Origin: Spartinivicinus ruber | Lineage (GTDB): Bacteria; Pseudomonadota; Gammaproteobacteria; Pseudomonadales; Zooshikellaceae | NCBI RefSeq assembly: GCF_011009015.1 | Contig: NZ_CP048878.1 | Span: forward strand, 6,233,001-6,297,000 | Reading direction: 5' to 3' | DNA: 64,000 nt | Shown: in pieces, positions 16,297 through 29,000 of the stretch | Layout of the letters: the number at the start of each line of letters is the position of its first letter | Numbering within the stretch: the first letter of the stretch is position 1 | Made by a program: the position numbers and the translations under genes | Notes under the pieces: generated by a model | Seen by the model: only the letters and a program-made list of their open reading frames with translations | What the model was told of the DNA's origin: nothing | The model's database searches: none

Positions 16297-19200
16297 CTAC
16301 TTTTTGACTGTTAGTTCTGAGTTAATAGTTTGTTGTTGTTTTTCCTTTACATAAGTGACAGGTGATCTTACTGTCACTGCTGCATTTAACGACTCACCAA
16401 TAACTTTTCCTTCAACTATATCTGTTGCTGCTTGTTTAACTGTATCCACAACGGGTTGTAAACCTAAACTGATTTCACCAGTTGCTTCCGTTTTATCAAC
16501 GGAACCAGATACGGCTGAGGTATTAATAGCCCCATTGACACTAATTAACTCAGCATCAAAATTGGCTCCCGTTAAAGTCACATCACCACCAACCTTTATT
16601 CGTTTAACATCTACTTTAGAAGCTTGTGTAACTGCGTTGGTATCACTGGTTTTAACGTCAGCTTTAGCACCAACCTGATGAGTTAATATATCTTTTATTT
16701 TTCTGATCACATTCAAGATTGGCAGATTTTTCTCTACAGCATCAGTAAAAGTAACGGTACCAGCCGGTCTTTTTAACGCTATAAAACTATCGATTTCAGT
16801 GCTGACATCTTTATCTTTCACACTAGTGGCATTAAAGTTACCATCCACTGTTACATTAATATTGCCAGTAATAGTAGAGTTGGTTAACGACAGGTTATTG
16901 TCAACAGTTACCTTACCTTTGCTAATATATAACTGACTGCCTTGATGATCTACCCTATCAATATCTTTGTATTCAACACTTGCTTTACTTTCTAAGCCCA
17001 CCCCTAAATCAGCCTGTACTTTATATTGGTTATGGTTGGAAGTCGCCGCCTCCAGTTGAATATCTTTACCAGCCGATATTTCCCCTTGGTCAGAAGTTAA
17101 ATTGGTACCAACAAAACGAGCAGTTTCATTTATTTTCATATCAATACTGTTGACCTGAATATTACCACCCTGGTGAGTGACCATGTCTCTGTTGTCATAA
17201 CCACCAACAATACCATTTTTATAATTCCTACCAGCTGCTTTGGCTTTATCAACTTTATCTAGTCCGCTGATCCTATCATCTATTACCGTTGCTTCTAATG
17301 GATTAACCGCTAATTTAGCATTCCAGCCATTACCTTTAACAGTTGATGTGGTCACGTCATGGGTAAAGTTTTTAGCAACTACTTTAAAAGAATCGGCTTT
17401 AATATCAGTCCCCACAAACACTACATCAGCATTATTGGATACCACCTCAATAGCACCGCCTTTAATTGAGCCTGCTTGTTCTGTGGTGGTGATGTAGTCT
17501 GCCCGGCTAAGCTCTAGGTTTAAACCAGCAACTCTATCATTAGATATCTTATGTTTAGTAAAAGGTTTGGTTTTCCTTTTTACTATAAAATTATCCAATG
17601 CTTTATGGTCGCTATTAATAGAAACAACATCTTTTTTCTGCTCTACGCCCAAACCAATATTATTGATATTTTCTTTAATAGAGCTAGTACTAGAAACCAC
17701 TTGGTAGTCAATACCACCTTTTCCAGCTAATTTAATGTCGGCATCAGGTGCAGATGAAATATCAGCTCCCTGGATAACAGTTTTTCCTTTTCCAGAGATA
17801 ATATTGATACCTTGTTGAGAGTTTATATTGCTAACAACAGCAGTTTGACTTCCTGATTCAGTATCATTCCACTGCACATCAGCACCAATGTTTACAAAAC
17901 TTTTTGCTCTTTGTAGCTTATTAAAAGCACCATTTTTCAGGCTTTTTGATTTATCCTTGGTTGTTGATCCTTTACTACTATCGTTAGATTTATCACTTGT
18001 GTCAGCAACTGCTTTATTTTTTGATGTGTCTTTCGAGGTATATTTACCTTTATCTTGCTGGTTTGAATCACTTTTATCACTCGCATCAGCATCATTATTA
18101 CTTCTCAAACTAGCTTCGTCTTTATCAGCCTTAATACCCACTTCACCAGCAACTTTGTGGTGGGAAACACTATTACTTTCCGTATCGTAAACAGCTAGTA
18201 CTTCGGCAGTCCCTTTTTCAGAAATGAATTCTGTTTTACCATCTGAATTTATTTGGGTAGCCTCTAAGGTAATGTCGCCATTTTTGGCAGTGAAACGAAT
18301 ATCTCCACCTGCTGTAATAGTACCTACTTTATGTGTGGTTGAAGATTTTGTTGTTACCTTTTCTTCATAATTACCAGCAAGACCAATACCTTTAGCTGAC
18401 TTAACCCGTGTATCATTAACATTTTGCTTGGTTTTTGCTAAAATATCGTTTGCTTTGCTATAAGCACTACTTGAAGTTACTTTATATTTAAACTTTCCAA
18501 ATTTTGAGGGCTTATCAGAGTTTGAAGCAAATAAAGTGCTTGCTTTATTTTTTGCTTTACCAGAGATCTTACTGGATAGCTGATCAGTCCATACGGCTCC
18601 ATTCTTATGCTTGCCGATTTTTAGACTGAACTCACCGCCTGCTTTAAATGAATGATCAGAAGAGTTTTCAGTATTTTCGGCCGCAGAGAAAGTGAAGTTA
18701 TTCTCAGATACACCTAAAACATTACCACCGACAGATATATCAACACCTTCCAGATAACCTTCACCAACGTTGAACAAGACATTTCCACCCTTAGCAGTAA
18801 TGTGGCCAGTAACAGCGTTAGTAGCTTCCTTAGAATTATTGCTCCAATTGTATTCTCCTTTACCAGATATACGTACATCCTTTGTCGTTTGAGTAGCTAT
18901 ACGGGCACTCCCAGCTCCTCCTTCAGCAAACGCTGAAAAAATATCTGAGTTATAAGCTGCAGTATGGGTATATTTATCTGCATTAATAACCACATCACCT
19001 GAATCTGCAAGTAAGCTTGTGCCTGATAAGTTGACATAATTCCCTGCTAGCACTACTTGAGCACCACTCAAAGAGCCTGTGATAGCATTTTTAATTATGC
19101 GTTGATTATTATTAGCATCGAAGCCACCAGCCAAGTTTAGACCGAAATCAGGATCAATATGCTGTGTTTCAACAGGTGTAGGTATAACATCTTTTCTAAT

Positions 19201-21323
19201 ATCACCAACCTGATCTTCGTAAACATTCTTTAAACTAGGGTTAATTGTTACACCAATACTCCCAAAACCAGTCTCAGAATTTTCAGCAACCGTTTTAGTA
19301 TTATAAACAGCTTTTTGAGTTAGCTGGTTAGTATTGATTTGTGTTTTTCCTTTAGCTGAAATATTACTGGCTTCATCAGTAAACTTATCAGCATTGAGAT
19401 TAAGATTTCCACCTGATTTAAACGTATTAACCACGGCATTAGACGATGATCCAGTAGTAGTATTTTTACTGAAATCTACTCTATAATCATGACCAATACG
19501 CTCAACACCTGCATAATAGGTAATCCCACCTTTAGTTTCGGTAGTAGTTTTGCTATTGGTTTCAGTATTATAAACAGCTTCGTTTACTATTTCTTTAGCT
19601 GTGATATTTAAATCATTTTTCGCAGTAACATCTGCTCCTTTTGTTTTGAATGTTTCTTTAGTTTCAATATCTAAGTTATTTCCAGCAACCAAGCCACCTT
19701 TGATAGCTGTTGATTTATCATTTTTTTCAACTATATTCGTTACTTTAACTCCTATAGCACCACTAGCCTCACCAGCTTCATCATCAACATTACCATCAGT
19801 AAAAAACGTAGTGTTGTCTTTATTGGTATTTGATGAATCGGTATTGAAAGCTGCTTCAACAATGATATTGCCTATTGCTTTAATATTTAAGTCTTTGGCT
19901 GCTTTTACCAAGCTGCCCACTATTTGAGCATCTTTAGCACTTGATATTTGAATATTGGTATCAGATAAAACTTCAGAACCAACAACCTCTTTTTTTCTTG
20001 AATCAGATTCGTTATTAGAGGTCACTATCCCAATAAATCGGTTTTTATAATCTGATAGCCCTGCTTCGCTAATATTCGTTGCATTATCGATAGTAATGGA
20101 TTCTTTTTCGGTTAAAGCATATGCCCCTTCTTTTCCTGAGACAGTACTACCCTGAATACGTATATTATCTTCAGCATTAATAAATAGTTCACCATCAGCT
20201 TTAACTGTAGAACGTTCGTTTAGCATATCATCGCGATTTGAGCTACCAGAAGAACCCCAGAAAGCACCGCCCACTGTATCACCACTATATGAATTCTGAC
20301 TACTGGTTTGACTGTATTGGCGAGTTGTAATATTTACGTCATTATTAGCATCAAGAATTATATTTCCTTCAGCAGATAATTCAGTTGCTGCAAGGGTTAT
20401 TGATTTATCTGACTGAATGGCTAGATTTTTTCCTGTAGAAATCGTTGTTCGACTAACGGTCTGTTTAGTGTTTTGGTCATTTGACGTTTGGCTTGTGAAA
20501 CCGTTTGAGTTACTTGATATATTGCTATTTGATGATGTGGCAATTTTGCCAATTAATTCTACACCACCTTGCGTGTTTACATAAAAATTATTTTTTGCAT
20601 TAATCTCTGCACCTTCAGCAGTTAAATTATCTCCAGTCAAAATATTAATATCACCCTCTGCATTCAGCTGAGCAGCTGAAAGTTTAACTGAGTCACTTAC
20701 ATCAAAATTAATATTGTTTCCTGCTACGATATTTGTTTTATTTACAGTTCTACTTACTTGATTTCTACTATTCTTTCTATTTTTCAGTGACAAGCCTTCA
20801 TTCTTTGTCCTTAAAGAATAAGAATTTGAGAAACTATTTAAGCTATCAGTTAAAATAATACTCCCTTTTGCTAGTGAGTTAATGCTATTTTCAGCATTAA
20901 GCTCAGCACCATTAGTTTCTAAGTTCCTTCCAGAATTAAGGTTGATGTTATTACCGGCATGAATAACAACACCTTGCTTGGTTACATTTTTAGCATTATT
21001 AACTGTTTTCTTTTCATATAACCGAAACCACTTGTAATAATCTTTATTAGTTTCAGTTATGTTTTCTACACTATTTAATTGAATATCACTATCGGATAGC
21101 AAATTAACATTTTTTCCTGCAGTTAAACTAGCACCATCTAAAATTAATTTTTCTTCAGCAGTAATATTAATATCGTTGGTTGCAGTTAGCTGAGTAGTAT
21201 GACTGCGCTTTTCTGTATGAGTATTCGTAGTGGTTGTTTCACCAATATCAGTTCCGGCAAAGTCTTCATGTAATTGATAGTCTTTTCCAATGTTCGTTTT
21301 TACCGTAGATAAACTGTTAAGGT
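16297..21323 (-). pseudogene. tpsA/filamentous haemagglutinin-like exoprotein, 3' part cut off by IS
   Basis: Carries about 1675 codons of the exoprotein downstream of the IS insertion. The frame is open right up to the duplicated target site at 21323; TTG 21102 is only an internal leucine codon. The sequence is a long series of FHA-type beta-helix repeats (for example AGNNINLNSGRNLETNGAELNAEN, in two parts; ITLAATELSAEGNI; VVLAGNYVNLSGTSLLADSGD), rich in Asn, Ser, Thr and Lys and almost free of Cys. The C-terminus ends in ordinary repeat-like sequence with no toxin domain or VENN-type pretoxin motif, and no immunity gene follows. Lacking the signal peptide and TPS domain, this part cannot be secreted by itself. 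Confidence 0.88.
21314..21323. repeat. 10-bp target-site duplication, left copy
   Basis: ctgttaaggt directly abuts the left terminal inverted repeat of the IS and is identical to 22542-22551 on the other side. Confidence 0.95.
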
Positions 21324-22541
21324 CAGGGCAATCGCATATAAAAATACAACAAAATCAGTATAATAGGATAAAAAGCAACTGATATAGAGTGCAACATTGG
21401 TAAAAAATAGTACAGTTTTAGATCATTTTGAACAGTTAGATGATCCTCGAATGGAACGCCATCGTCGCCATAAGCTCATTGATATTATTACTATTACGAT
21501 TTGTGCCGCTTTATGTGGAGCAGATGACTGGGTAGCTATTGAGCGATTTGGTAACGCCAAAGAATCATGGTTTAAAAGCTTTCTAGAACTACCGAATGGA
21601 ATACCCTCTCATGATACCTTTGGTCGTTTTTTCTCACGCCTTTGCCCTATCTCGTTTCAAAGCTGCTTCATCCAATGGATTCAGTCAATCACTGATAGCT
21701 TACCTGGCAAGCTGGTAGCAATTGATGGTAAAACCCTTAGACGATCATTTACTGAACCTGATAAGAAGAACGCTATTCACTTGGTTAACGCATGGTCAAT
21801 AGAAAATAAGCTGGTGTTAGGCCAACTTAAAACTGATAGGAAATCCAATGAAATCACCGCCATTCCTGAACTATTAGAAGCAATAACAGTTAAAGGTGCT
21901 GTTGTATCAATAGATGCGATGGGATGTCACAAAGCCATTGCTGAAAAAACTCGTGAAAAAGAGGCTCATTACTTGTTGGCAGTTAAAAATAACCAACCTC
22001 GTTTATATTCTGCTATTCAAGAACAACTGTATTCTAAAAAAGCCAAAGTGTATCAACGTCCCGCTATAGACTTTCATTCTTCAGAAAAAGAACAGCATGG
22101 CCGTCATGAGATACGGCGCTGCTGGGTTTATCACTCAGTGGCTAAACTACCTATAGCAACAGAGTGGATCGATTTAGCGGCTGTCGTTAGGGTTGAAACA
22201 GAGCGCACCTTGCAAGGCAAAAAAGCAAAAGAACAACGCTATTATATTTCTAGCCAGCCCTTGTCAGCAAAAGCTGTCAGTGAAATGATTCAGCATCATT
22301 GGCAAATTGAGAATAGCCTACATTGGAGTCTGGATGTTGCATTTAGGGAAGATGATAGTCGAATTCGTATAGGCCATTCAGCTGAAAACATGTCCAGGAT
22401 TAGACAAATAGCCCTTAATATACTTAAACAAGATGACACTTATAAAATTGGTATAAAAAATAAGAGGCTGTCTGCTGGTTGGGATCATGAGTATTTAATG
22501 AAGTTGATTTGTTCCGTGTAAATTTATATGCGATTGCCCTG
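21324..22541. mobile_element. ISAs1-family insertion sequence, complete (1218 bp)
   Basis: Bounded by perfect 19-bp terminal inverted repeats: cagggcaatcgcatataaa at 21324-21342 and its reverse complement at 22523-22541. It is flanked by an identical 10-bp target duplication and encodes one intact DDE transposase. Its transcription runs opposite to the tpsA gene it interrupts. The perfect ends, target repeats and intact transposase indicate a recent insertion. Confidence 0.96.
21397..22521 (+). CDS. ISAs1-family DDE transposase
   Basis: 374 residues, full length for the family. The N-terminal DUF4338/DDE_Tnp_1-associated segment DHFEQLDDPRMERHRRHKL is followed by catalytic Asp in VAIDGKTLRRS, Asp in VVSIDAMGCH and Glu in HHWQIENSLHWSLDV, with AFREDDSRIR after it. 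The only available start is TTG 21397, since an in-frame stop lies 12 bp upstream. The gene ends 20 bp before the right end of the element. Confidence 0.95.
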   Translation: MVKNSTVLDHFEQLDDPRMERHRRHKLIDIITITICAALCGADDWVAIERFGNAKESWFKSFLELPNGIPSHDTFGRFFSRLCPISFQSCFIQWIQSITDSLPGKLVAIDGKTLRRSFTEPDKKNAIHLVNAWSIENKLVLGQLKTDRKSNEITAIPELLEAITVKGAVVSIDAMGCHKAIAEKTREKEAHYLLAVKNNQPRLYSAIQEQLYSKKAKVYQRPAIDFHSSEKEQHGRHEIRRCWVYHSVAKLPIATEWIDLAAVVRVETERTLQGKKAKEQRYYISSQPLSAKAVSEMIQHHWQIENSLHWSLDVAFREDDSRIRIGHSAENMSRIRQIALNILKQDDTYKIGIKNKRLSAGWDHEYLMKLICSV

Positions 22542-22551
22542 CTGTTAAGGT
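22542..22551. repeat. 10-bp target-site duplication, right copy
   Basis: ctgttaaggt, identical to 21314-21323. Both copies encode part of the tpsA peptide ...NLNS on the minus strand. Confidence 0.95.
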
Positions 22552-23590
22552 TAACCTGTTTATTAGCAGCTATATTGATATTTTTTGAATCTAAAACTAC
22601 TGCAGCTAAGTCAATATTATTTTTTGATTTTAGATCAATATTTTTTTTGCTCTTCAGCTTGGCTCCCTGTACAGATCTATTACCATTTATCTTCTTTGAG
22701 GCAATATTTATGTTACCAGCTGATGCTATAGAGATTGACTCGTCAGCCTCTATACTCGCGCCGCTTAAGTTTACACCCACACCTTGAGCTGTATTTACAA
22801 TGCGAATACGGCCTGCTTGCATGGCTCCTATTAATTGAGCATCAAAGCTGCTGATGGTTTGAGTTAAAGGTCTAATGGCTGTAATAGAGCCTGACTGCTG
22901 GTCATAGTCTACCTGGTTTAAACCAGCAACAATACTTAGTTCTTTACCTGCTTTAACTTGGCCATTAACGATAACTTTTGGAGCTACCAGGTTTAATACT
23001 GCATCTGCTGCAGATACGCTCCCCCTAATATTTAAACTGGAATTTTTATTATTGACATTAAAAGATTTTAATTCCCCTTTACTTACAGCTGGTTTACCAA
23101 CAACCAGGGTAGCACTGGGAGTATTAATAAAACCGCAGCCATCACAGGTAATGCCATTAGGATTAGCAACCACTACTTTGGCAGAATTACCTAATACTTC
23201 TTGCAAGCCTAGTAAAGTGGATGGGTTTTTACTGACTACTTCATTTAAAATGACTGATGCTGATTTACCATTTAGGTTTGCGTTTGCCTTAAGTGATTTA
23301 TTTAGTATTTGAGAATGGGCTTTAGATGTAGCGTTATTTAACACAACACCCTGCTTACTTACGTTGTACTTATTATACTTATTGTAAGATAAACCTTTGC
23401 TATTAGGCTTTGCTATATTGACAATGTCGACACCATTTTGCTGAGTCACAGTAGTATTACTATTGGCAGGATTAATACCGCCAGCAATAGCAGTATTAGC
23501 TGAAGTGACAATTACTGCAACCACGGCTAATTTTAATTTACCTTTGCCGCTTAATCCGGATAATGGCTTATTCATGTCAATATTCTCCAT
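22542..23590 (-). pseudogene. tpsA exoprotein, 5' part with signal peptide and TPS domain
   Basis: Starts at ATG 23590 with a signal sequence (KLKLAVVAVIVTSANTAIAG) and the two-partner-secretion domain, including the hallmark NPNGITCDGCGFIN near residue 135 and the following beta-helix start. At 22541 it enters the IS; read-through adds about 38 antisense-IS residues and stops at 22424, giving a 388-residue product. That product keeps the whole TPS secretion domain, so a short fragment could still be exported. Frame arithmetic across the duplicated target shows this part and 16297-21323 were one gene of about 2021 codons. Confidence 0.9.
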
Positions 23591-24117
23591 TCATAAGATA
23601 AAAACTGCCTAATGACACAAACAAGTAGCAGCGTGTTTGCACCAAAAATATTTTAAATTTTGTGGTTTATCTTGAGAGAGGTAGGGTTAGTTAATCTCTC
23701 AATTCATACATATGTTTAACTTGGTAAGTAGTATACTGACTAGCCAATCAATATTAATAAATGAAAATTACTATGCGTTTAATAAAAAAACGTAATGGTC
23801 AAAACGCTGTCGTCTAATGGATGAGAATTAGTCAAGATATCATCTTTTTAATAGCAATTAATTATTACTAGAATCTATTTATCGCTTTATAAAATTAAAA
23901 TAAATAGTTGGACTTATCATAGATAAGGGTATTAATTTTTTACATTATTTTTAGCAAGCCAGGTAAAATGGGGCTTACAGATATATTTGCGGTGTAAAGA
24001 AACTATTACCGGCTTACTTATACAAACAAAAAAGCGATAGTTATCACATAATTGTAAATTATTAATAGGCTTAGTTTTAGAACATCTAATTGGAGGAATT
24101 ACTGTGCTTGGTAAGAG
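23591..24117. other. 527-bp gene-free gap between tpsB and tpsA
   Basis: No coding region is seen. Two-partner genes are often close together, so this long AT-rich gap suggests tpsA has its own promoter here. I see no strong terminator or inverted repeat. Confidence 0.5.
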
Positions 24118-25782
24118 TTACCAGTTGATTGCAAATCGGATCAAGGCATGCCAGCCTTCCTGGTCAAAGCTGTCTGGTTTTTTTAGCGACCGCGCTAACT
24201 GGATATCCACTTGGCCGGTTTGTTGCCAGTCAAAAGTAATACCTGTTGTTACTCCGGCAAGTTCTCTGCCAGAAGTATCGCCATTCGCTGCCACACGTCC
24301 AGTATCCAGGCCAAGATAAGGCCTCCATTTTAAGTCTTCAGCTATAAGGTTACTCCAAGGCGCATAGAGGGTATTTTGCCAATAAATTCCTTTACTGGCA
24401 CTGGCGCTTTGATCTCTAAAACCTCTAACAGTATACGGGCTACCAATTTGCAGTTGCTCAGTACCAGGTAAAATATCTCGACTGAACTGCCCAGATAGCA
24501 AGCTAACCAACTGCCAATTATTTGTAAAGGACTTGATCATATTGATGCTATAACGCCATTTTTCAAATTGAGTATCAGGTGGATCTTTATCATCACCACC
24601 AATAATGCCTAGTCCTTGACTATAGCCTACTTCCGAAACCCACAAGGCACCCAGTCCTATGCGAAACCAGTTAATCGAAAAGTCAGCTAGTGTTAAATCA
24701 TGACTACTGATAGTAATCAGGCTATCGTTTAAATAGTTTCTGATTTTTTTATGAATCAACTGAGCTGCAAGGCTGAGTTTATTTTTCTGGTCGCGAAAAG
24801 CAACATAGTCAACTCTCACCCCTTGTTCTCGGTTAAAACCAGTAGCATTTAATTTTTGATTTGGCAGTTCAATTGGTGTTAGATATTCAAACTCACTGAT
24901 AAAGGCAGCAAATGTCCAATAACCGTAAGGTACGGACCAATTAATCGATTTACTTTCATTATCTTGTTCTGCATACCATAACTGATGGCGCCAGTTCAAA
25001 AACAGGTTATCATTTAAGCCAAGTAGATTATCGTAACTGAAACTGATGCTGCCTGAATCTCTTCCTTCATTGTAATTATCAGCACTTATGTATAAGTGCC
25101 ACTGCTTCTCATCAGTATTATTGACTACTAATTTACTGGTACCAAAAGCTTTGCCTGGAGCCAATTCAACTGTAACATCGTTAGACGTTAGTCTATTTAC
25201 TTGGTCTAAACCTTGTTCTAGATCCCTAATATTAAAGACATCTTTATATAAGTTAGGTATAGCTGTATTAATATTGATGGCATTACCTGTCGCAGGTTCT
25301 ACTTCAGAGATTTTTCCTTCAACAATGGGTACCACAAGGTTTGTATCTTCATCAATAATAGGCTTTAAAGGACGACTGGTAATATAGCCACTTTCAATAT
25401 AATACCGGGTAATATCCAATAACAGCTGATTAATTTTTTTTGCTGTCAAACAGGTAAACTCATAACCATTAACTAATTTCTGTTGGTACTGTTTTGCAAT
25501 CAAAGTGACGCTTTTAAATTTAACTTTATTTATTTTTACACACTGAATATCGTCAAACTGTTTGGCTTCAGGTTCATACTTAAGCTCTTGACCTGGAGTA
25601 AACTGTTGTTTTTTCTGTATTTCTTCTGCTTTCAAACGTTGCTCTTCGTCTATTAGTGGATTTCTTAATTGATTATTCTCAGTCGGTATATCTACAGCTG
25701 ATGCATCCTCATACAAACAAAAGTTAGTAGCAACTAGCAAAACTAATAATTTATTGCCTTTTGTTTTAATTAATGACAGCAT
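24118..25782 (-). CDS. TpsB/ShlB/FhaC-family outer-membrane transporter
   Basis: 554 residues with a signal peptide. A POTRA_2 domain (about 75-150: VKFKSVTLIAKQYQQKLVNGYEFTC; YYIESGYITSRPL) is followed by a ShlB/FhaC barrel. SPYTVRGFRDQSASASKGIYW near residue 440 contains the lid-lock VRGF motif, with DTGRVAANGD after it, and the chain ends with the aromatic barrel terminus RFAINW. It would secrete the TpsA exoprotein encoded downstream on the same strand. The gene is intact although its cargo gene is interrupted. Confidence 0.93.
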   Translation of the reverse strand: MLSLIKTKGNKLLVLLVATNFCLYEDASAVDIPTENNQLRNPLIDEEQRLKAEEIQKKQQFTPGQELKYEPEAKQFDDIQCVKINKVKFKSVTLIAKQYQQKLVNGYEFTCLTAKKINQLLLDITRYYIESGYITSRPLKPIIDEDTNLVVPIVEGKISEVEPATGNAININTAIPNLYKDVFNIRDLEQGLDQVNRLTSNDVTVELAPGKAFGTSKLVVNNTDEKQWHLYISADNYNEGRDSGSISFSYDNLLGLNDNLFLNWRHQLWYAEQDNESKSINWSVPYGYWTFAAFISEFEYLTPIELPNQKLNATGFNREQGVRVDYVAFRDQKNKLSLAAQLIHKKIRNYLNDSLITISSHDLTLADFSINWFRIGLGALWVSEVGYSQGLGIIGGDDKDPPDTQFEKWRYSINMIKSFTNNWQLVSLLSGQFSRDILPGTEQLQIGSPYTVRGFRDQSASASKGIYWQNTLYAPWSNLIAEDLKWRPYLGLDTGRVAANGDTSGRELAGVTTGITFDWQQTGQVDIQLARSLKKPDSFDQEGWHALIRFAINW

Positions 25783-26007
25783 TACTTTTAATTCTTATTA
25801 AAAAAATTATTACACTAAATTAAATCCTTTAGTGAACCAAAGTGTAGTAAATAGTTGCCAATGTGACACTAATAAGACGAGTCAACGTTTTTAATGAATA
25901 GCAGCTAGTTTATATGTCCAATTACAATTAAAACAAACGATTAGTCATATATGAGTTATACTGTCTTTCTTATAATGATGGAAACTATCTATTGTTAACT
26001 GGCGATT

Positions 26008-29000
26008 ATGGATAAATCGGCCTATCAAGCTGAAATAGCATTGCTGAAAAAGGAACTTGCAGAGTTGCAGGAGCAGTTCAGCAACAGAGCAAACCAGTTA
26101 TCAGCTAGGCTTGATACAATTAGCCAACAATTTGCTCAAACATCACCTGAAGATTTATCAGCACAACATCATGAAACTGAACTAGATCTAGATTCTCAGT
26201 CAAAGCCAGGCCATTCTGATATAGGGCTGGGGAGTGTACAACAAGAAACACAGGGTGAAGCAGAGCAGGCATCACTACAAGCTTCTATAATACCAGCTGA
26301 AACAGAACAACAGTTTCATAACCAGCAAGATACTATAGAAGAGTCGACAGAGCCTGTTTCTCAGGGGGCTGAACTAACAGAATCACGACTTATTGATGAC
26401 ACAACAGACACTTTAGAAAACGTAGAAAATACATCAGAAGAAAAGCCGAATAAGTTGGTCGATGCATTTAACTGGCTAATATCCTGTATTGTTTATATTG
26501 GCCCCTTTGCTCGGTTAATTGAGCAAATAACTCACATTTATGAGCATTACCAACAACAGGGTAAGACACCAGTCTTTTTAATGACCGCAGCAGGTATTAC
26601 TACCTTAGTTATAGGATTTGGTTATTTACTTCAATATTCGTTTACTGAGTTTTTATCTTTTTACGCAAAATTTGCCGTTTGTTATTTGATTGGTATCGCT
26701 GTATCACTGCTCGGCTGTTGGCTTTGTATCAAAAAACCCGCTTTCAGCGAGTATGGATCTAGCTTAATTGGCTTAGGTATTATCATTGACTATTTAGTTA
26801 GCTACTTTCTTGGGCCTTATTTTGAAGTTGTCAGTGGTTTTACTAGTTTCCTCATTCTGGCTATTATTACATTAATTTCCTATGTACTAGCCATTACTTT
26901 TGAAACAAAAGTGGTCGCTACTGTCACGTTATTGGGTGGTTCACTATCACCTATCGTAACGGGCGACACATTTGTAGTTGGTCATATCTTTGCCCTGTAT
27001 CTGTTGCTGTTGACAATAGCCAATTTACACATCGCCCATCGAATTAATTGGCAGATACTAGCTAATATTGCACTGTTTACGACATTAGGCTTACTAGAAT
27101 ATGGTGGTTATTTTTGGAACCACTTCAATCTAGTCAGTATTTTCTTTTTATTCAGCTTTTTCTACTTATTCAGTTATAACTGGGGAGTTAAAGATAGACA
27201 GCCTAAAGCTGAATTAGTCCCATTTGACCTTATCGCTTTAAACACTATTTTATTTTACTTTATTTATGCCTGCTTCAGCCTGCCTGCCAGCAACATAGCA
27301 ATAGGAGGGTTACTACTCACAAATGCCATTTTAATAACTACAATATTTCAGTTTTTTAAATTAAGAGCAACAGCACTTGGCCCCGTCGTCTCATTAATGG
27401 CTTCGCTGCAATTGGCTTGCGCATTGTTTGCCCTAATGCCACTTGATTGGTTTGGCATTTTAGTTGGTATCGAAGGATTAGTCTTAGTTTACCTTGGTTA
27501 CAGTTATCAAGCCTATTACTTAAGACTTGAAGGCTATTTTTTATATGGAATTGCACTGTTAAAGCTAATTTCAGATGTAGTTTTCGCAGATTGGTTTTCA
27601 ACTGATTTTGCTCTCGTAGAAATACTTCTACCTTTATTTGGATTAACAGGCTTACTCTGGTGCTGTTTTAAACTTATCCAGCCTTACGATGAAGTACAAA
27701 AGCCTTTTGAAAGTATCATTATGAGGTACTCTAATGAGGGCGTGAGTTTATCAGCCTTTAGCTCTTGGTTAATAATCTGTTTAACTAGCAATGTATATTG
27801 GCTAGCCATTTCATCAGTCCCTTTACTGGTATGGTTGATGTGGCGCAATCAATATCATCAATTAAAACTAACTGAATGGTTGGTGTACACTATTCCTCTA
27901 CTTTGCCTATTAGAAGCAGTTACTCTATTAACAGCTTTCACAATTGTAAGCAATCATTCAGCATACTACTGGTTAATACAACCTCCCATTAGTTGGATTA
28001 ACTGGTTGTGTGTTATAGGCTGTTTTAGCTTGATTAGTCAGCTTAGCCGGTTTGCCACGTTTAAACTAAGCACGGATAAGCTACCATATATATATCAGGG
28101 GATTGCTTATGCAATCATGCCTGTGTTTCTTGGTTTAGATGTTATTAGTTTACTTGTCAATCACATTGGTATTCGCCAATACCCCGTAATTAACAGTAAC
28201 CTGTGGTACAATTATATAATTAACCTAATTATTATAGTCATATTTTTATATCTATTAATTTATCAACTTAAACCTGATAGCGAGACAATTTATGAAAAAT
28301 ATAGGTTAATATTGTCAGAACCTTTAGGTATTGGTTTAGCCGTATTTTTTCTATATACCGCTGCTTCTTTAAATACAGAAATTTGGTTGAACTTAGCCAT
28401 TATTCCCTGGGCGGTCTTACTTTATAGTGCATTGAAATACAAACTGAAAGTAAGCGAAGTTTTTGCCTGGCTAATCCCACTTTGCTTTGTGGTTGCCATT
28501 ATACAAGGAGGTATTCAGGTAGGCTCATTTCATTTTTCTGATCAGTTATTAACAACTAAGTTGGCTTGGGCTGAGTTATTTTTTTCTGGTTGGGCACTAC
28601 CTTTATTTTATCAGTATATTAACCAGGAACAAGATGGACGACTCACTAAAGCAGCTGATATTGTAAGAATAATCGTCTATCTAGCCATTCCATTAATTCC
28701 ATTACCCCATATTTATCGGCACTATCCTCAGTTCATTACTAGCGCATTCTGGTTTTCATTGGCGATTTGTTGGGGTTTAAACTGGCTCTTAAAGCTAAAA
28801 CAGCTGACTATTGAGTTTTATGTAATATTTTATATCGCAACCATTATAACTATATTTAATGCATTGATTTCAGCTGTCACTATCTTTAGTGGAGCTACAT
28901 TATTAAATATTGTTGCAGCACTTCTTAGTGTATCCTTGTTACTTATTATAGAGAGGCCACTAACAGCAGAAAAATTAAAGCAGTCGCGATATCAACAGTC

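Noticed and set aside
16355-19927. Plus-strand ORFs of 75-108 codons opposite tpsA
   Set aside because: They are antisense shadows of the repeat-rich exoprotein and have no ribosome sites or family features.
16297-21323. CdiA-type contact-dependent inhibition toxin
   Set aside because: No VENN-type pretoxin motif, no distinct C-terminal domain and no immunity gene before the terminator.
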